Assembly (NCBI GenBank): GCA_002455915.1
Contig: DKLU01000406.1
Coordinates: forward strand, 1-8,458
Origin: Chryseobacterium sp. UBA6632
Lineage (GTDB): Bacteria; Bacteroidota; Bacteroidia; Flavobacteriales; Weeksellaceae
Reading direction: 5' to 3'
DNA: 8,458 nucleotides
In this document: piece by piece, positions 1 to 6,974 of the stretch
How positions within the stretch are numbered: the stretch's first letter is position 1
Layout of the letters: each line of letters opens with the position of its first letter
Position numbers and translations under genes: made by a program
The notes under the pieces: model-generated
What the model was told of the DNA's origin: nothing
What the model saw: the letters and a program-made list of their open reading frames with translations, nothing else
Databases searched by the model: none

Positions 1-45
1 AAAGCATAGAATCAGGCATATTGCTATGCCTGATTCTATGCTTTT
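1..45 (-). terminator. Perfect 20-bp hairpin terminator after the SDR gene, probably bidirectional
   Basis: Positions 1-20 and 25-44 are exact reverse complements separated by the 4-nt loop TTGC at 21-24. The SDR stop codon TAA (44-46) touches the stem. On the minus strand the stem is preceded by an A run and its 3' arm ends in TTT at the window edge, so the U-tract presumably continues outside. On the plus strand the stem ends in TTTT, so it could also stop a convergent gene from the left. The stem is unusually long and perfect, with 7 G/C pairs in 20. It could instead be a palindromic repeat that happens to lie here. Confidence 0.8.
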
Positions 46-796
46 AACCATTTATAATTAATCCGCCGTTGGGATGAAGTACCTGCCCAGTAATCTGTGC
101 GGCATCTTCACTTGCGAGAAATAAAAAGCTGGTGGATATTTCTTCGGGGCTGGCATTCCTTTCAAATGGTGGTTTGTTCGGGTCTTCTTCCTCTTCATCA
201 AATGTTTCCTTGGTTAAAGGAGTCGCAACTGGTCCTGGAGCGACGGCATTTACACGAATTCCTTTGGGTTTTGCCTGAAGAGCCAAAGAACGCGTAAAAG
301 AAACAATAGCTCCTTTTGTTGCAGAATAATCAAGCAATTCCGGATGCCCCTGATAAGCTGCCGCTGAGGTGGTGTTGATGATGCTTGCTCCTTGTTTCAG
401 ATATGGAAAAACTACTTTCGTTAAAAGAATCATTCCGATGATATTAGAATCAAATGTTTTGCGGATATTTTCCTCCTCCAGATCTTCAATATTCTCACAA
501 GGAAACTGCGTTCCTGCATTGTTGATCAGAGTATCAATACCGCCAAATTCTTCAACTACATTTTTAGCAGTTTGCTTACAGAATTCAGCATCATTAATGT
601 CTCCTGAAAAAGTAATACATTTTCGCCCTAAAGCTATAATTTCATTTTTTGTTTTTTCGGCACTTTCATGATCTTCATGATATAAAATGGCAATATTGGC
701 TCCTTCCCTGGCAAAAAGTAAAGCCGTTGCCTTTCCTATTCCGCTGTCTGCGCCTGTGATAAGAACTGATTTATTATTTAATTTTAAATTCATCAT
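44..796 (-). CDS. Short-chain dehydrogenase/reductase (SDR), YghA/YhdF-like
   Basis: A 250-residue classical SDR, expected to be a cytosolic NAD(P)-dependent oxidoreductase. The cofactor loop TGADSGIG is at residues 14-21, NNAG at 92-95, and the catalytic set is Asn118, Ser144, Tyr157 and Lys161 (YSATK). The C-terminal part has the PGPVATPL substrate-loop motif (187-194) followed by an acidic stretch (200-205). The sequence most resembles the YghA / general-stress-protein-39 branch, whose members are usually about 285-300 residues. This protein lacks their N-terminal extension and starts close to the Rossmann fold. Two consecutive ATG codons (794-796 and 791-793) make the exact start ambiguous. 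It begins 9 bp after the cinA-like stop, so it is the last gene of the catalase cluster. The substrate cannot be read from sequence; sugar, aldehyde or ketone are all possible. Confidence 0.93.
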   Translation of the reverse strand: MMNLKLNNKSVLITGADSGIGKATALLFAREGANIAILYHEDHESAEKTKNEIIALGRKCITFSGDINDAEFCKQTAKNVVEEFGGIDTLINNAGTQFPCENIEDLEEENIRKTFDSNIIGMILLTKVVFPYLKQGASIINTTSAAAYQGHPELLDYSATKGAIVSFTRSLALQAKPKGIRVNAVAPGPVATPLTKETFDEEEEDPNKPPFERNASPEEISTSFLFLASEDAAQITGQVLHPNGGLIING

Positions 797-805
797 ATTT
801 TGTTT

Positions 806-1306
806 CTATTTTACCATTACGACTTTATTCAACTCACTCTTGAAACATCCGAGAATAAACTCTGTATAATAAAGCTGAGCATTCAAAGACTGCGTTTTTG
901 GATGAAGCTCCAACATCTTGGTCAAAACAATTTCTCCCTTGTAAGAAAAGGAAAAGTAAGCAAATATTTTGTAAGCCGAATTTCTGATCGGTGTACAATA
1001 TCCGGTTGTAGAAATCGACCAGTCCGATTCGTATAATTTAGCAACATTCAATGCCATGGTTTCAGCGATATTCTCTGAAACACAGTCACAGTTTTCTGCT
1101 TCTGCCCGATCTACGTTCAGCAATCGTACTTTTTCAGGAAGCGTATAAGCTGTCATTCCACCTTTATAAAAAAATGAAGCATTAGGCATTTGTGAGAAGG
1201 CCAATTGTAAACATCCTGAAGTTACGCTTTCTACAACAGAAATTGTTTCTCCTGTAGTTATTAACGTTTGACTAATATATTCTAAAAGATTTCTTTGAAA
1301 TTCCAT
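806..1306 (-). CDS. Stand-alone CinA C-terminal-domain protein (PncC-like, divergent)
   Basis: A 166-residue protein matching only the C-terminal domain of CinA, the domain that in PncC deamidates nicotinamide mononucleotide in NAD recycling. The usual AESCTGG signature appears as VESVTSG (residues 25-31). It keeps the Ser (27) and Thr (29) but lacks the Cys and one Gly. Also visible are PNASFFYKGGMTAYTLPEK (41-59, typical pGaS-Yf-GG-v-Ys--K), CVSENIAETMA (75-85) and STTGYCTPI (99-107), where the family normally has ITGIAGP. No MoCF-like N-terminal domain is present, and the length is normal for the single-domain form. It sits 32 bp after the zinc dehydrogenase and 9 bp before the SDR, so co-transcription is likely. 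The fold assignment is firm. PncC amidase activity is uncertain given the altered motifs. Confidence 0.88.
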   Translation of the reverse strand: MEFQRNLLEYISQTLITTGETISVVESVTSGCLQLAFSQMPNASFFYKGGMTAYTLPEKVRLLNVDRAEAENCDCVSENIAETMALNVAKLYESDWSISTTGYCTPIRNSAYKIFAYFSFSYKGEIVLTKMLELHPKTQSLNAQLYYTEFILGCFKSELNKVVMVK

Positions 1307-1338
1307 AACATTGTATATTTAAAGTGATTTGATAAAAA

Positions 1339-2517
1339 TTAAAAATCTATACTTTTCCAAGGATCAAGAACAACTTTTACGCAGCCGTCTTGCTTTTTGT
1401 CGAAAATATCATATCCCTTGGAAACCTCATCAAGAGACAGCCTGTGGGTGATAATATCATCCAATTGTACCCTTCCACTCTGTACATGATCCATCAGTGT
1501 ATCAATAATAGGATGAACGTTACATTGTCCGGACTTTATCGTAATACCTTTATCAAAAATCTGCCCAAGCTTAAAATTATCATAATTCACAGGATAAACT
1601 CCCAGAATGGATACAATTCCTCCACGTCTTGCCGCGCTCATGCATGCTTCCAAAACTTTTATGGAACCCTTTTCAAAATTAAGAACAGCTTTCGCCTTAT
1701 CCAATAAATTTCGTTCAGGTTCAAAGCCCACGGCATCAATACAAAGGTCTGCACCTCTGCCAGAGGTCATATCACGAATTTTAGCAACTGTGCTGTCAGC
1801 ATCTTCCCAGAGAATGGTTTCGCAGCCCGTGAGCATTTTAATCTGATCTAATCTGTACTGAAGTGTATCAACCACTATTACTTTTTTAGCATTATGAAGA
1901 ATGGCGCTTTTCACAGACATTGAGCCTACCGGTCCTGCTCCAAAAATAGCTACTGTTTCTCCGCCTTTCAGATCTCCCCACATCACGCCAGTATATCCTG
2001 TCGGAAAGATATCTGTAAGGAAAAGAACTTGCTCATCCGTAAGATTGTCAGGAACTTTTCTGGGACCAAAATGAGCATAGGGAACACGAACGTATTGTGC
2101 TTGACCACCGTCATATCCTCCATACAAATCGGAATATCCAAATAAAGCTCCTCCTTTTTCTGTTAAAATACCGCCTTCCGGCCCATAATGGTCGGGATTG
2201 CTGTGTTCACATGCCGTAGGAAGCTCATTCTGACAGAAAAAACAGGAACCACATGCTACGGGAAATGGAACTACTACCCGGTCGCCTATTTTCAGATTGG
2301 TAATATTCTTTCCTTTCTCTTCTACAATTCCCATGAACTCGTGTCCCATTACCATGGGTCTTGCCTGAGGGATTCCTCCGGAATACATATGAAGATCACT
2401 TCCACAGATCGCTGTGGAAGTTACTCTTAAAATAATATCATTTTCGTCCTTAATAACAGGATCGGGCACTGTATCGCAAGATATTTTTCCTGGGGCGTGA
2501 AATACTGCTGCTTTCAT
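1339..2517 (-). CDS. Zinc-dependent alcohol dehydrogenase, glutathione-independent formaldehyde dehydrogenase-like
   Basis: A 392-residue medium-chain dehydrogenase, expected to be cytosolic and NAD-dependent. The catalytic-zinc region has Cys38 (ICGSDLH) and GHE at 58-60. Asp169 in TDIFPTGY matches the zinc-site aspartate of the Pseudomonas formaldehyde dehydrogenase group. The structural-zinc cysteines are 89, 92, 95 and 103. The Rossmann loop FGAGPVG is at 192-198, with an acidic residue at Asp217 (VVDTLQ) that favours NAD over NADP. A long insert between the Rossmann core and the C-terminus (about 265-300) also fits the FdhA-like branch. The substrate could be formaldehyde, another aldehyde or a polyol-type alcohol, and sequence alone does not decide. 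The gene follows catalase by 46 bp with no terminator and precedes the cinA-like gene by 32 bp. Confidence 0.93.
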   Translation of the reverse strand: MKAAVFHAPGKISCDTVPDPVIKDENDIILRVTSTAICGSDLHMYSGGIPQARPMVMGHEFMGIVEEKGKNITNLKIGDRVVVPFPVACGSCFFCQNELPTACEHSNPDHYGPEGGILTEKGGALFGYSDLYGGYDGGQAQYVRVPYAHFGPRKVPDNLTDEQVLFLTDIFPTGYTGVMWGDLKGGETVAIFGAGPVGSMSVKSAILHNAKKVIVVDTLQYRLDQIKMLTGCETILWEDADSTVAKIRDMTSGRGADLCIDAVGFEPERNLLDKAKAVLNFEKGSIKVLEACMSAARRGGIVSILGVYPVNYDNFKLGQIFDKGITIKSGQCNVHPIIDTLMDHVQSGRVQLDDIITHRLSLDEVSKGYDIFDKKQDGCVKVVLDPWKSIDF

Positions 2518-2563
2518 AATTTTATATTTTAATGTGTGTGTGGTGTAAAGGGTATATTATCTG

Positions 2564-4699
2564 TTAAGCATTTCTTTCCGTTTCCAGATCCCAGACTCTG
2601 TGTTTTGCAATGGCATCAATAAATTTTTTGTCTTGATGTGCATCTTCTGCAGTAACGATAGCTGGATCGTCATGTGTCTTATCTGCCACATTGCTTTTAT
2701 TATATATATTTTCCGTTTCGGAACCGAAATAAATAGCTTTACAGTGTTTGTACGCTTCATTTACGAAATGCAAGGTCAAATGTTTATTTTCCGGAGCCAA
2801 CAGTTCTTTTTCGGATGCTTTTCCGTCACCTATAAACAAAGCGTCAAAACAAACGCTGGCGATACTTGTTAAAGAATGTTTGGGTATAATAACAGAATCA
2901 TCATCACCTTTTACAGGAGCTAGCGTTGGTGCAATAATCTCTACAACCGCCTCTTCACTTTCCAGTTTTGCTTTTAAGGAATTAATTGCTTTTGCATCAA
3001 ATCCATTTCCGATAATGAACCCAATTTTTCTGCTTTTAATTGTATTTTTAACTGTATCAGCCATGCTTAGAGCATCTGAACTTTTTGTTTTTGGTTCTCT
3101 TTCTTCACTTTGAAGATCATCCGGATTGCTATCGGCAGGTAAACTTTGATTCGGAACATCTACAGGTTTTACCTCAACGCCAATTTTGGAAGCTACTTTT
3201 TGAGCCAAATCTTTATTGATGAAATTCAACTGTCCAACCACCCTTTCTCTGATTTCAGGAATCGTAACTTTTGATAATTCGAAAACCAAAGCTTTTTGAA
3301 GATGTGTTTTTTCAGGATTCGACTGGCTGTTATAAAACATTTTTGCCTGAGAATAATGATCCACGAAACTTTTGCTTCGCTCTCTGATTTTTGTTCCCGA
3401 AACTCTCTCCTGATGCGAAGTAAAGCCGCCATCTTTCATCATCGCCTGAAACGGACAGCCGCCGCCGATAGAATTAGGCTCATAACTTACTTTTCCTTTC
3501 ACAATCTGCTGTCTCATGTGACCATCGCGTTGGTTGTTATGAACTTCATTGACGGATCTGTTAATCGGGATTTCATGGAAATTCGGGGAACCCAATCTTG
3601 ACAGCTGAGTATCTGTATAAGAAAACAATCTTCCTTGCAACAGCGGATCGTTGCTGAAATCGATACCTGGAACCAAATGTCCGGGATGAAACGCCACCTG
3701 CTCGGTTTCTGCAAAAAAGTTATCCGGATTTTTGTTTAATGTAAAACTTCCGATAATTTCCACGGGAACCAATTCTTCAGGAATCAACTTTGTAGGATCT
3801 AAAAGATCAAAATCAAATTTATGTTCGTCTTCTTCAGGAATTAGCTGCACTCCGAAGTCCCATTCCGGAAATGCTCCGCTTTCAATAGATTCCCAAAGAT
3901 CTCTTTTATGAAAATCAGGATCTACTCCGGAAATTCTCTGCGCTTCGTCCCAAGCAACAGAATGAACGCCCAATTTGGGTTTAAAATGAAACTTCACAAA
4001 GTGACTTTTCCCTTCTTCATTAATTAGTTTAAACGAATGAACTCCGAAACCTTCCATCATTCTTAAACTTCTCGGAATTGCTCTGTCGCTCATCAGCCAC
4101 ATGATCATGTGCATACTTTCCGGCATTAATGAAATAAAATCCCAAAAAGTATCGTGAGCAGAAGCCGCCTGCGGGATTTCATTGTCGGGTTCAGGTTTTA
4201 CGGCATGTACCAAATCCGGAAACTTCATCGCATCCTGAATAAAAAATACAGGCATATTGTTTCCTACCAAATCATAATTTCCTTCTTCGGTATAAAATTT
4301 AATCGCGAAACCTCTTACGTCTCTCGCCAGATCTGTACTTCCTTTGCTTCCCGCAACCGTTGAAAAACGAACAAAAATGGGAGTTTCTTTCCCTTTTTCG
4401 GTTAAAAATTTAGCTTTGGTATATTTTGAAAGACTTTTATTTAAGGTAAAAACGCCGTGAGCTCCTGACCCTCGTGCATGAACAATTCTCTCCGGAATTC
4501 TTTCATGATCGAAATGCGTTATTTTTTCTCTTAAAATAAAATCTTCCAATAAAGTTGGTCCGCGGTCTCCGGCTTTCAAAGAATCCTGATTATTATTGAT
4601 TTTTAAGCCTTGATTAGTGGTAAGTTTTTGCTCTTCATTTGAAGTACTGTGCAGTTCCAGCTGTTCTAATTTCTGGTTGTTTAGTTCATTCTTTTCCAT
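2564..4699 (-). CDS. katE: Large-subunit monofunctional haem catalase (HPII/KatE type)
   Basis: A 711-residue clade-2 catalase that converts H2O2 to water and oxygen; E. coli HPII, the type member, has 753. The N-terminal arm (1-45) is Asn/Gln/Glu-rich. The catalase core carries HERIPERIVHARGSGAHG (65-82) with catalytic His74, VGNNMPVFFIQD (145-156) with the distal Asn, and RLFSYTDTQ (357-365) with proximal haem ligand Tyr361. His338 lies 23 residues before Tyr361, the same spacing as His392-Tyr415 of HPII, which form a covalent bond. A linker (510-555) leads to a flavodoxin/DJ-1-like C-terminal domain (557-705) without a nucleophile Cys at its elbow (FIGDGKAS), as expected for this non-catalytic domain. 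No signal peptide is seen. It is the first gene of the four-gene block and probably sets its peroxide-stress character. Confidence 0.97.
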   Translation of the reverse strand: MEKNELNNQKLEQLELHSTSNEEQKLTTNQGLKINNNQDSLKAGDRGPTLLEDFILREKITHFDHERIPERIVHARGSGAHGVFTLNKSLSKYTKAKFLTEKGKETPIFVRFSTVAGSKGSTDLARDVRGFAIKFYTEEGNYDLVGNNMPVFFIQDAMKFPDLVHAVKPEPDNEIPQAASAHDTFWDFISLMPESMHMIMWLMSDRAIPRSLRMMEGFGVHSFKLINEEGKSHFVKFHFKPKLGVHSVAWDEAQRISGVDPDFHKRDLWESIESGAFPEWDFGVQLIPEEDEHKFDFDLLDPTKLIPEELVPVEIIGSFTLNKNPDNFFAETEQVAFHPGHLVPGIDFSNDPLLQGRLFSYTDTQLSRLGSPNFHEIPINRSVNEVHNNQRDGHMRQQIVKGKVSYEPNSIGGGCPFQAMMKDGGFTSHQERVSGTKIRERSKSFVDHYSQAKMFYNSQSNPEKTHLQKALVFELSKVTIPEIRERVVGQLNFINKDLAQKVASKIGVEVKPVDVPNQSLPADSNPDDLQSEEREPKTKSSDALSMADTVKNTIKSRKIGFIIGNGFDAKAINSLKAKLESEEAVVEIIAPTLAPVKGDDDSVIIPKHSLTSIASVCFDALFIGDGKASEKELLAPENKHLTLHFVNEAYKHCKAIYFGSETENIYNKSNVADKTHDDPAIVTAEDAHQDKKFIDAIAKHRVWDLETERNA

Positions 4700-4768
4700 A
4701 ATAAAATTGGGTAATTGGTGATTAACTGAGTGTATGAAATAATTTTTCTCAAAATGTGTTTTTTTGTT

Positions 4769-5536
4769 TTATTTCTTAAAAACAACGGGAAGGATTTCAT
4801 TGGTTCTTAGTCCGTATTTTTTGATTTCCTCTGCGGAGAATTTTTGTGAATAAAAGTTAGGTTCTGTTTCAAAGCCTGCTTTTCTTAAACGATCGAAATA
4901 ATCCATTCCGTACCAGCGGACGTGATCGTACTGCCCAAAATGTCTCTGTCTTTCCTTCGGATCTTTTATGCTAAAATCTTCATAGGTTTTTTCCAATGAG
5001 TTTTTCATTGGAACCTGAAGAATTCCCCAGCCTCCTTTTCGCATCACTCTATACAATTCGCTCATCGCTTTTGCATCGTCTTCAATGTGCTCTAAAACGT
5101 GATTACAAAAAACAATATCAAAACTTTCATCTTCAAACGGAAGATCCAGAATGTCTGCTTTTACGTCAACAATCGGAGAAAATAAATCGGCGGAAATATA
5201 ATCCAAGTTTTTCATTCTTTTAAACTTTCTCAAAAATTCCTGTTCTGGAGCAATATGAAGAACTTTATAGTTTTTAATGAAAAAGTCTGTTTCGTTTTGA
5301 AGATACAGCCACATTTGGCGATGTCTTTCCAAGCTTAACGTTCCGGGAGAAAGTGCATTTTCACGCTGATTTCCGTATCCGTAAGGAAGAAACTTGCGAT
5401 AATATCTACCATCAATAGGATCCTGAAATTTATCACCTTTAAAAAACTGATAAATAAGAGGTCGCGCCCAAATGCTCATTTTAATCAGCATCGGACGTGG
5501 AATTTTATTTAATAAAAGTTTAGTGACTTTTTTCAT
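4769..5536 (-). CDS. Class I SAM-dependent methyltransferase (Methyltransf_11 type)
   Basis: A 255-residue protein with a basic N-terminal stretch (1-50) that may contact membrane or nucleic acid, then a Rossmann methyltransferase fold. Motif I is atypical: VLHIAPEQ at 92-99 replaces the usual VLDxGxGxG. Following motifs are YISADLFSP (113-121), KADILDLPFEDESFDIVFCNHVLEHIEDD (126-154) and the post-motif LYRVMRKGGWGILQVP (161-176), all typical of the Methyltransf_11 family. The C-terminal part has DHVRWYGMDYFDRLRKAGF (204-222). The start codon overlaps the map stop in TAATG, so translation is likely coupled to map. The methyl acceptor is not recognisable. Spacing to the downstream catalase gene is 69 bp, with no obvious terminator there. 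Confidence 0.9.
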   Translation of the reverse strand: MKKVTKLLLNKIPRPMLIKMSIWARPLIYQFFKGDKFQDPIDGRYYRKFLPYGYGNQRENALSPGTLSLERHRQMWLYLQNETDFFIKNYKVLHIAPEQEFLRKFKRMKNLDYISADLFSPIVDVKADILDLPFEDESFDIVFCNHVLEHIEDDAKAMSELYRVMRKGGWGILQVPMKNSLEKTYEDFSIKDPKERQRHFGQYDHVRWYGMDYFDRLRKAGFETEPNFYSQKFSAEEIKKYGLRTNEILPVVFKK

Positions 5537-6345
5537 TAAAAATCCAATTGGAAAGCTTTTTCTTCATCACTTACAATTCCCAATGCTTCGTAAACATATT
5601 GGAATGTAGAAAGCAATACCGGCTTCCCGTTGATTACCGCTACATCGTGCTCGAAGTGTGCAGAAGGTTTGTTATCTAAAGTAGTAACCGTCCAACCATC
5701 ATCATGGAATTTCACTTTTTCAGTTCCAAGGTTAATCATCGGTTCAATCGCAATTGCCAAACCATCTTTGATTACTTTACCACTTCCCTGTCTTCCATAG
5801 TTCGGAACCTGAGGATCTTCGTGCATTTTTCTACCAACGCCATGACCTACAAGCTCTCTAACCACTCCGTATCCTTCTTTTTCACAATGAGCCTGAATCG
5901 CGTGAGAAATATCTCCGATTCTTTTTCCTCTTACACACTGCTCGATTCCTTTATAAAGAGATTCTTTTGCAACTTTTAAAAGTTTTTTAGTTTCAGGAGC
6001 TACTTCGCCGATTTCAAAAGTGTAAGCGTGATCTCCTACGAAACCGTTTAAAATAACTCCACAATCTACAGAAAGTACATCACCTTCTTTCACGATATCT
6101 TTATTTGGAAAACCGTGAACCACCTGATCGTTTGGAGAAATACACAAAGAATTCGGGAAACCACCGTATCCTAAAAAAGCAGGTTCAGCACCGTGATCTT
6201 TAATAAAATCGTGTGCTAATTTATCTAAATGCAAAGTATTGATACCCGGTTTGATCTCTTTCGCCAACATTCCTAATGTTTTTGAAACCAAACGAGCACT
6301 TTCCTTCATAAGACGTAATTCGTCTATTGTTTTTAATTGAATCAT
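5536..6345 (-). CDS. map: Type I methionine aminopeptidase
   Basis: A 269-residue cytosolic metalloprotease that removes the initiator Met from nascent proteins. All five metal ligands are present: Asp94 (SVDCG), Asp105 (GDHAYTF), His168 (VGHGVG), Glu201 (IEPM) and Glu232 (FEHD). Each lies three residues before its E. coli counterpart (97, 108, 171, 204, 235). The substrate-positioning His77 (VVHGFP) is also kept. There is no N-terminal zinc-finger extension, and the length is normal for the compact bacterial type. The motif GDHAYTF in place of enterobacterial GDTSKMF fits Bacteroidetes enzymes from memory. It is not next to ribosomal protein genes here. It lies 105 bp after the HAD gene, with a repeat array between them, and overlaps the methyltransferase start by one base. 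Confidence 0.97.
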   Translation of the reverse strand: MIQLKTIDELRLMKESARLVSKTLGMLAKEIKPGINTLHLDKLAHDFIKDHGAEPAFLGYGGFPNSLCISPNDQVVHGFPNKDIVKEGDVLSVDCGVILNGFVGDHAYTFEIGEVAPETKKLLKVAKESLYKGIEQCVRGKRIGDISHAIQAHCEKEGYGVVRELVGHGVGRKMHEDPQVPNYGRQGSGKVIKDGLAIAIEPMINLGTEKVKFHDDGWTVTTLDNKPSAHFEHDVAVINGKPVLLSTFQYVYEALGIVSDEEKAFQLDF

Positions 6346-6353
6346 GTTCTAAT
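6346..6353 (-). promoter_or_regulatory. A/T-rich leader before map, with no Shine-Dalgarno
   Basis: The bases just upstream of the map ATG read AATTAGAAC on the coding strand, with no AGGAGG-like sequence. This is typical of Bacteroidetes, where A-rich leaders replace Shine-Dalgarno pairing. About 10-20 bp further upstream, TACATTTA (6355-6362) matches TAnnTTTG at all but the last base. An alternative is TATATTGG (6365-6372) with a TTG 17 bp upstream (6390-6392). Either could give map its own promoter, but both are weak. Confidence 0.3.
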
Positions 6354-6361
6354 TTATAAAT

Positions 6362-6440
6362 GTACCAATATAACAGTGTATCAGTGTAACAATGATATGC
6401 CTATGCTGATTGGTAGATTGTTATATTGCTAAATTGCTAC
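6362..6440. repeat. Inverted array of degenerate 8-bp repeats (4 + 4 units)
   Basis: The left arm holds four contiguous octamers: GTACCAAT (6362-6369), ATAACAGT (6370-6377), GTATCAGT (6378-6385) and GTAACAAT (6386-6393). After a 15-nt spacer the right arm holds four octamers of the opposite orientation: ATTGGTAG (6409-6416), ATTGTTAT (6417-6424), ATTGCTAA (6425-6432) and ATTGCTAC (6433-6440). All eight fit the consensus GTAACAAT or its complement, so the arms can fold into an imperfect hairpin of up to 32 bp. It fills most of the gap between the HAD gene and map. It could attenuate, process or stabilise the transcript, or be a dispersed repeat with no local role. Confidence 0.8.
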
Positions 6441-6450
6441 ATCGGATATT

Positions 6451-6882
6451 CTACCAGAATAACCCTTTTTTCTTTTCTTTTTTAAGCTTTGAATAGGCTA
6501 AAACTTCTTTACCTTCCACACGGAATTCTATTCTTTCCTGAATAATATTGTAGATCTCACCCCAACCTGGGAATCCTCCTAAATTTCTATCATCAATAAA
6601 CCAATCTGCATCTAATTTTCTTGATTGATTAGCCGAGTCAAAAACTTCTCCTTCAAAACTTGAATTAACCGCATAGAACTCAATTCCGTTTTGTTTGCAG
6701 AATTCTACTGCTTCGTCTAGCGTTTTCCCGTGTCTGTAAGTCCAAAGGATTAATCGAAACCCTTCTGCCTGAAGTCTTTTTAATGTTTCGAACGCGAATA
6801 TTTTAGCTTTCCCAATTGCCGGATATGCATCATCAACAATAGTTCCGTCAAAATCCACCGCAATTTTTTTATTATTTAACAT
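6451..6882 (-). CDS. BT0820-like HAD-superfamily phosphatase
   Basis: A 143-residue small HAD hydrolase with no large cap domain. Motif I is AVDFDGTIV, giving nucleophile Asp10 and acid/base Asp12. Motif II is the Thr of LILWTYR (Thr48), motif III is Lys89, and motif IV is FIDDRN with Asp97/Asp98. The length and layout match the Bacteroides protein BT0820, whose substrate I do not know. The C-terminus is very basic (KLKKEKKKG, 132-140). I chose the ATG at 6880-6882 rather than the in-frame ATG at 6928-6930. The longer form would add a hydrophobic 16-residue leader encoded across a promoter and the terminator stem of the preceding gene. A perfect -7 box ends 20 bp upstream of the chosen start. 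It probably heads a transcript with map and the methyltransferase. Confidence 0.88.
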   Translation of the reverse strand: MLNNKKIAVDFDGTIVDDAYPAIGKAKIFAFETLKRLQAEGFRLILWTYRHGKTLDEAVEFCKQNGIEFYAVNSSFEGEVFDSANQSRKLDADWFIDDRNLGGFPGWGEIYNIIQERIEFRVEGKEVLAYSKLKKEKKKGLFW

Positions 6883-6902
6883 TTTGTCTTTTTTTAGCTT
6901 TG

Positions 6903-6931
6903 CAAAGATAAGAAATAAAAAGAGTGCCAAA
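6903..6931 (-). promoter_or_regulatory. Bacteroidetes-type promoter for the HAD-map-methyltransferase unit
   Basis: On the minus strand, TATCTTTG (6903-6910) is an exact match to the TAnnTTTG -7 box of Bacteroidetes primary sigma factors. A TTTG (6928-6931) lies 17 bp upstream, within the accepted range for the -33 element. Initiation would fall a few bases below 6903, giving a leader of roughly 15 nt before the ATG at 6882. The -33 element lies at the edge of the loop of the desaturase terminator. Confidence 0.75.
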
Positions 6932-6950
6932 AAACTCTAGCACTCCTCTT
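6919..6950 (-). terminator. Rho-independent terminator of the desaturase gene
   Basis: GAGTGC (6922-6927) pairs with GCACTC (6940-6945) across a 12-nt loop. On the minus strand the stem is followed by TTTTTATTT. It lies 30 bp beyond the desaturase stop at 6975. On the plus strand the hairpin is followed by CTCTTTTAT, a weaker U-tract. It overlaps the -33 region of the next gene's promoter. Confidence 0.78.
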
Positions 6951-6974
6951 TTATAATTTAATGATAATATGGAA

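Noticed and set aside
557..705. Idea that the catalase C-terminal domain (residues 557-705) is an active DJ-1/PfpI protease or chaperone
   Set aside because: These are residue numbers, not window bases. The elbow reads FIGDGKAS without a nucleophile Cys, as in the non-catalytic domain of HPII catalases.
2518..2563. Separate promoter for the zinc dehydrogenase in the catalase-dehydrogenase gap
   Set aside because: No TAnnTTTG match. The CA-repeat stretch is short and there is no terminator before it, so co-transcription is simpler.
2600..3113. Plus-strand open frames opposite the catalase C-terminal region
   Set aside because: Antisense shadows of a strongly conserved gene. Their products have no recognisable motifs.
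6362..6440. Octamer array as a CRISPR array or short reading frame
   Set aside because: The 8-bp units have no spacers and change orientation half way. No reading frame of note covers the array.
6883..6930. N-terminal extension of the HAD protein from the upstream ATG at 6930
   Set aside because: It would translate across the promoter and half of the desaturase terminator, and would place a hydrophobic leader before the canonical HAD motif I. The ATG at 6882 gives the usual family length.
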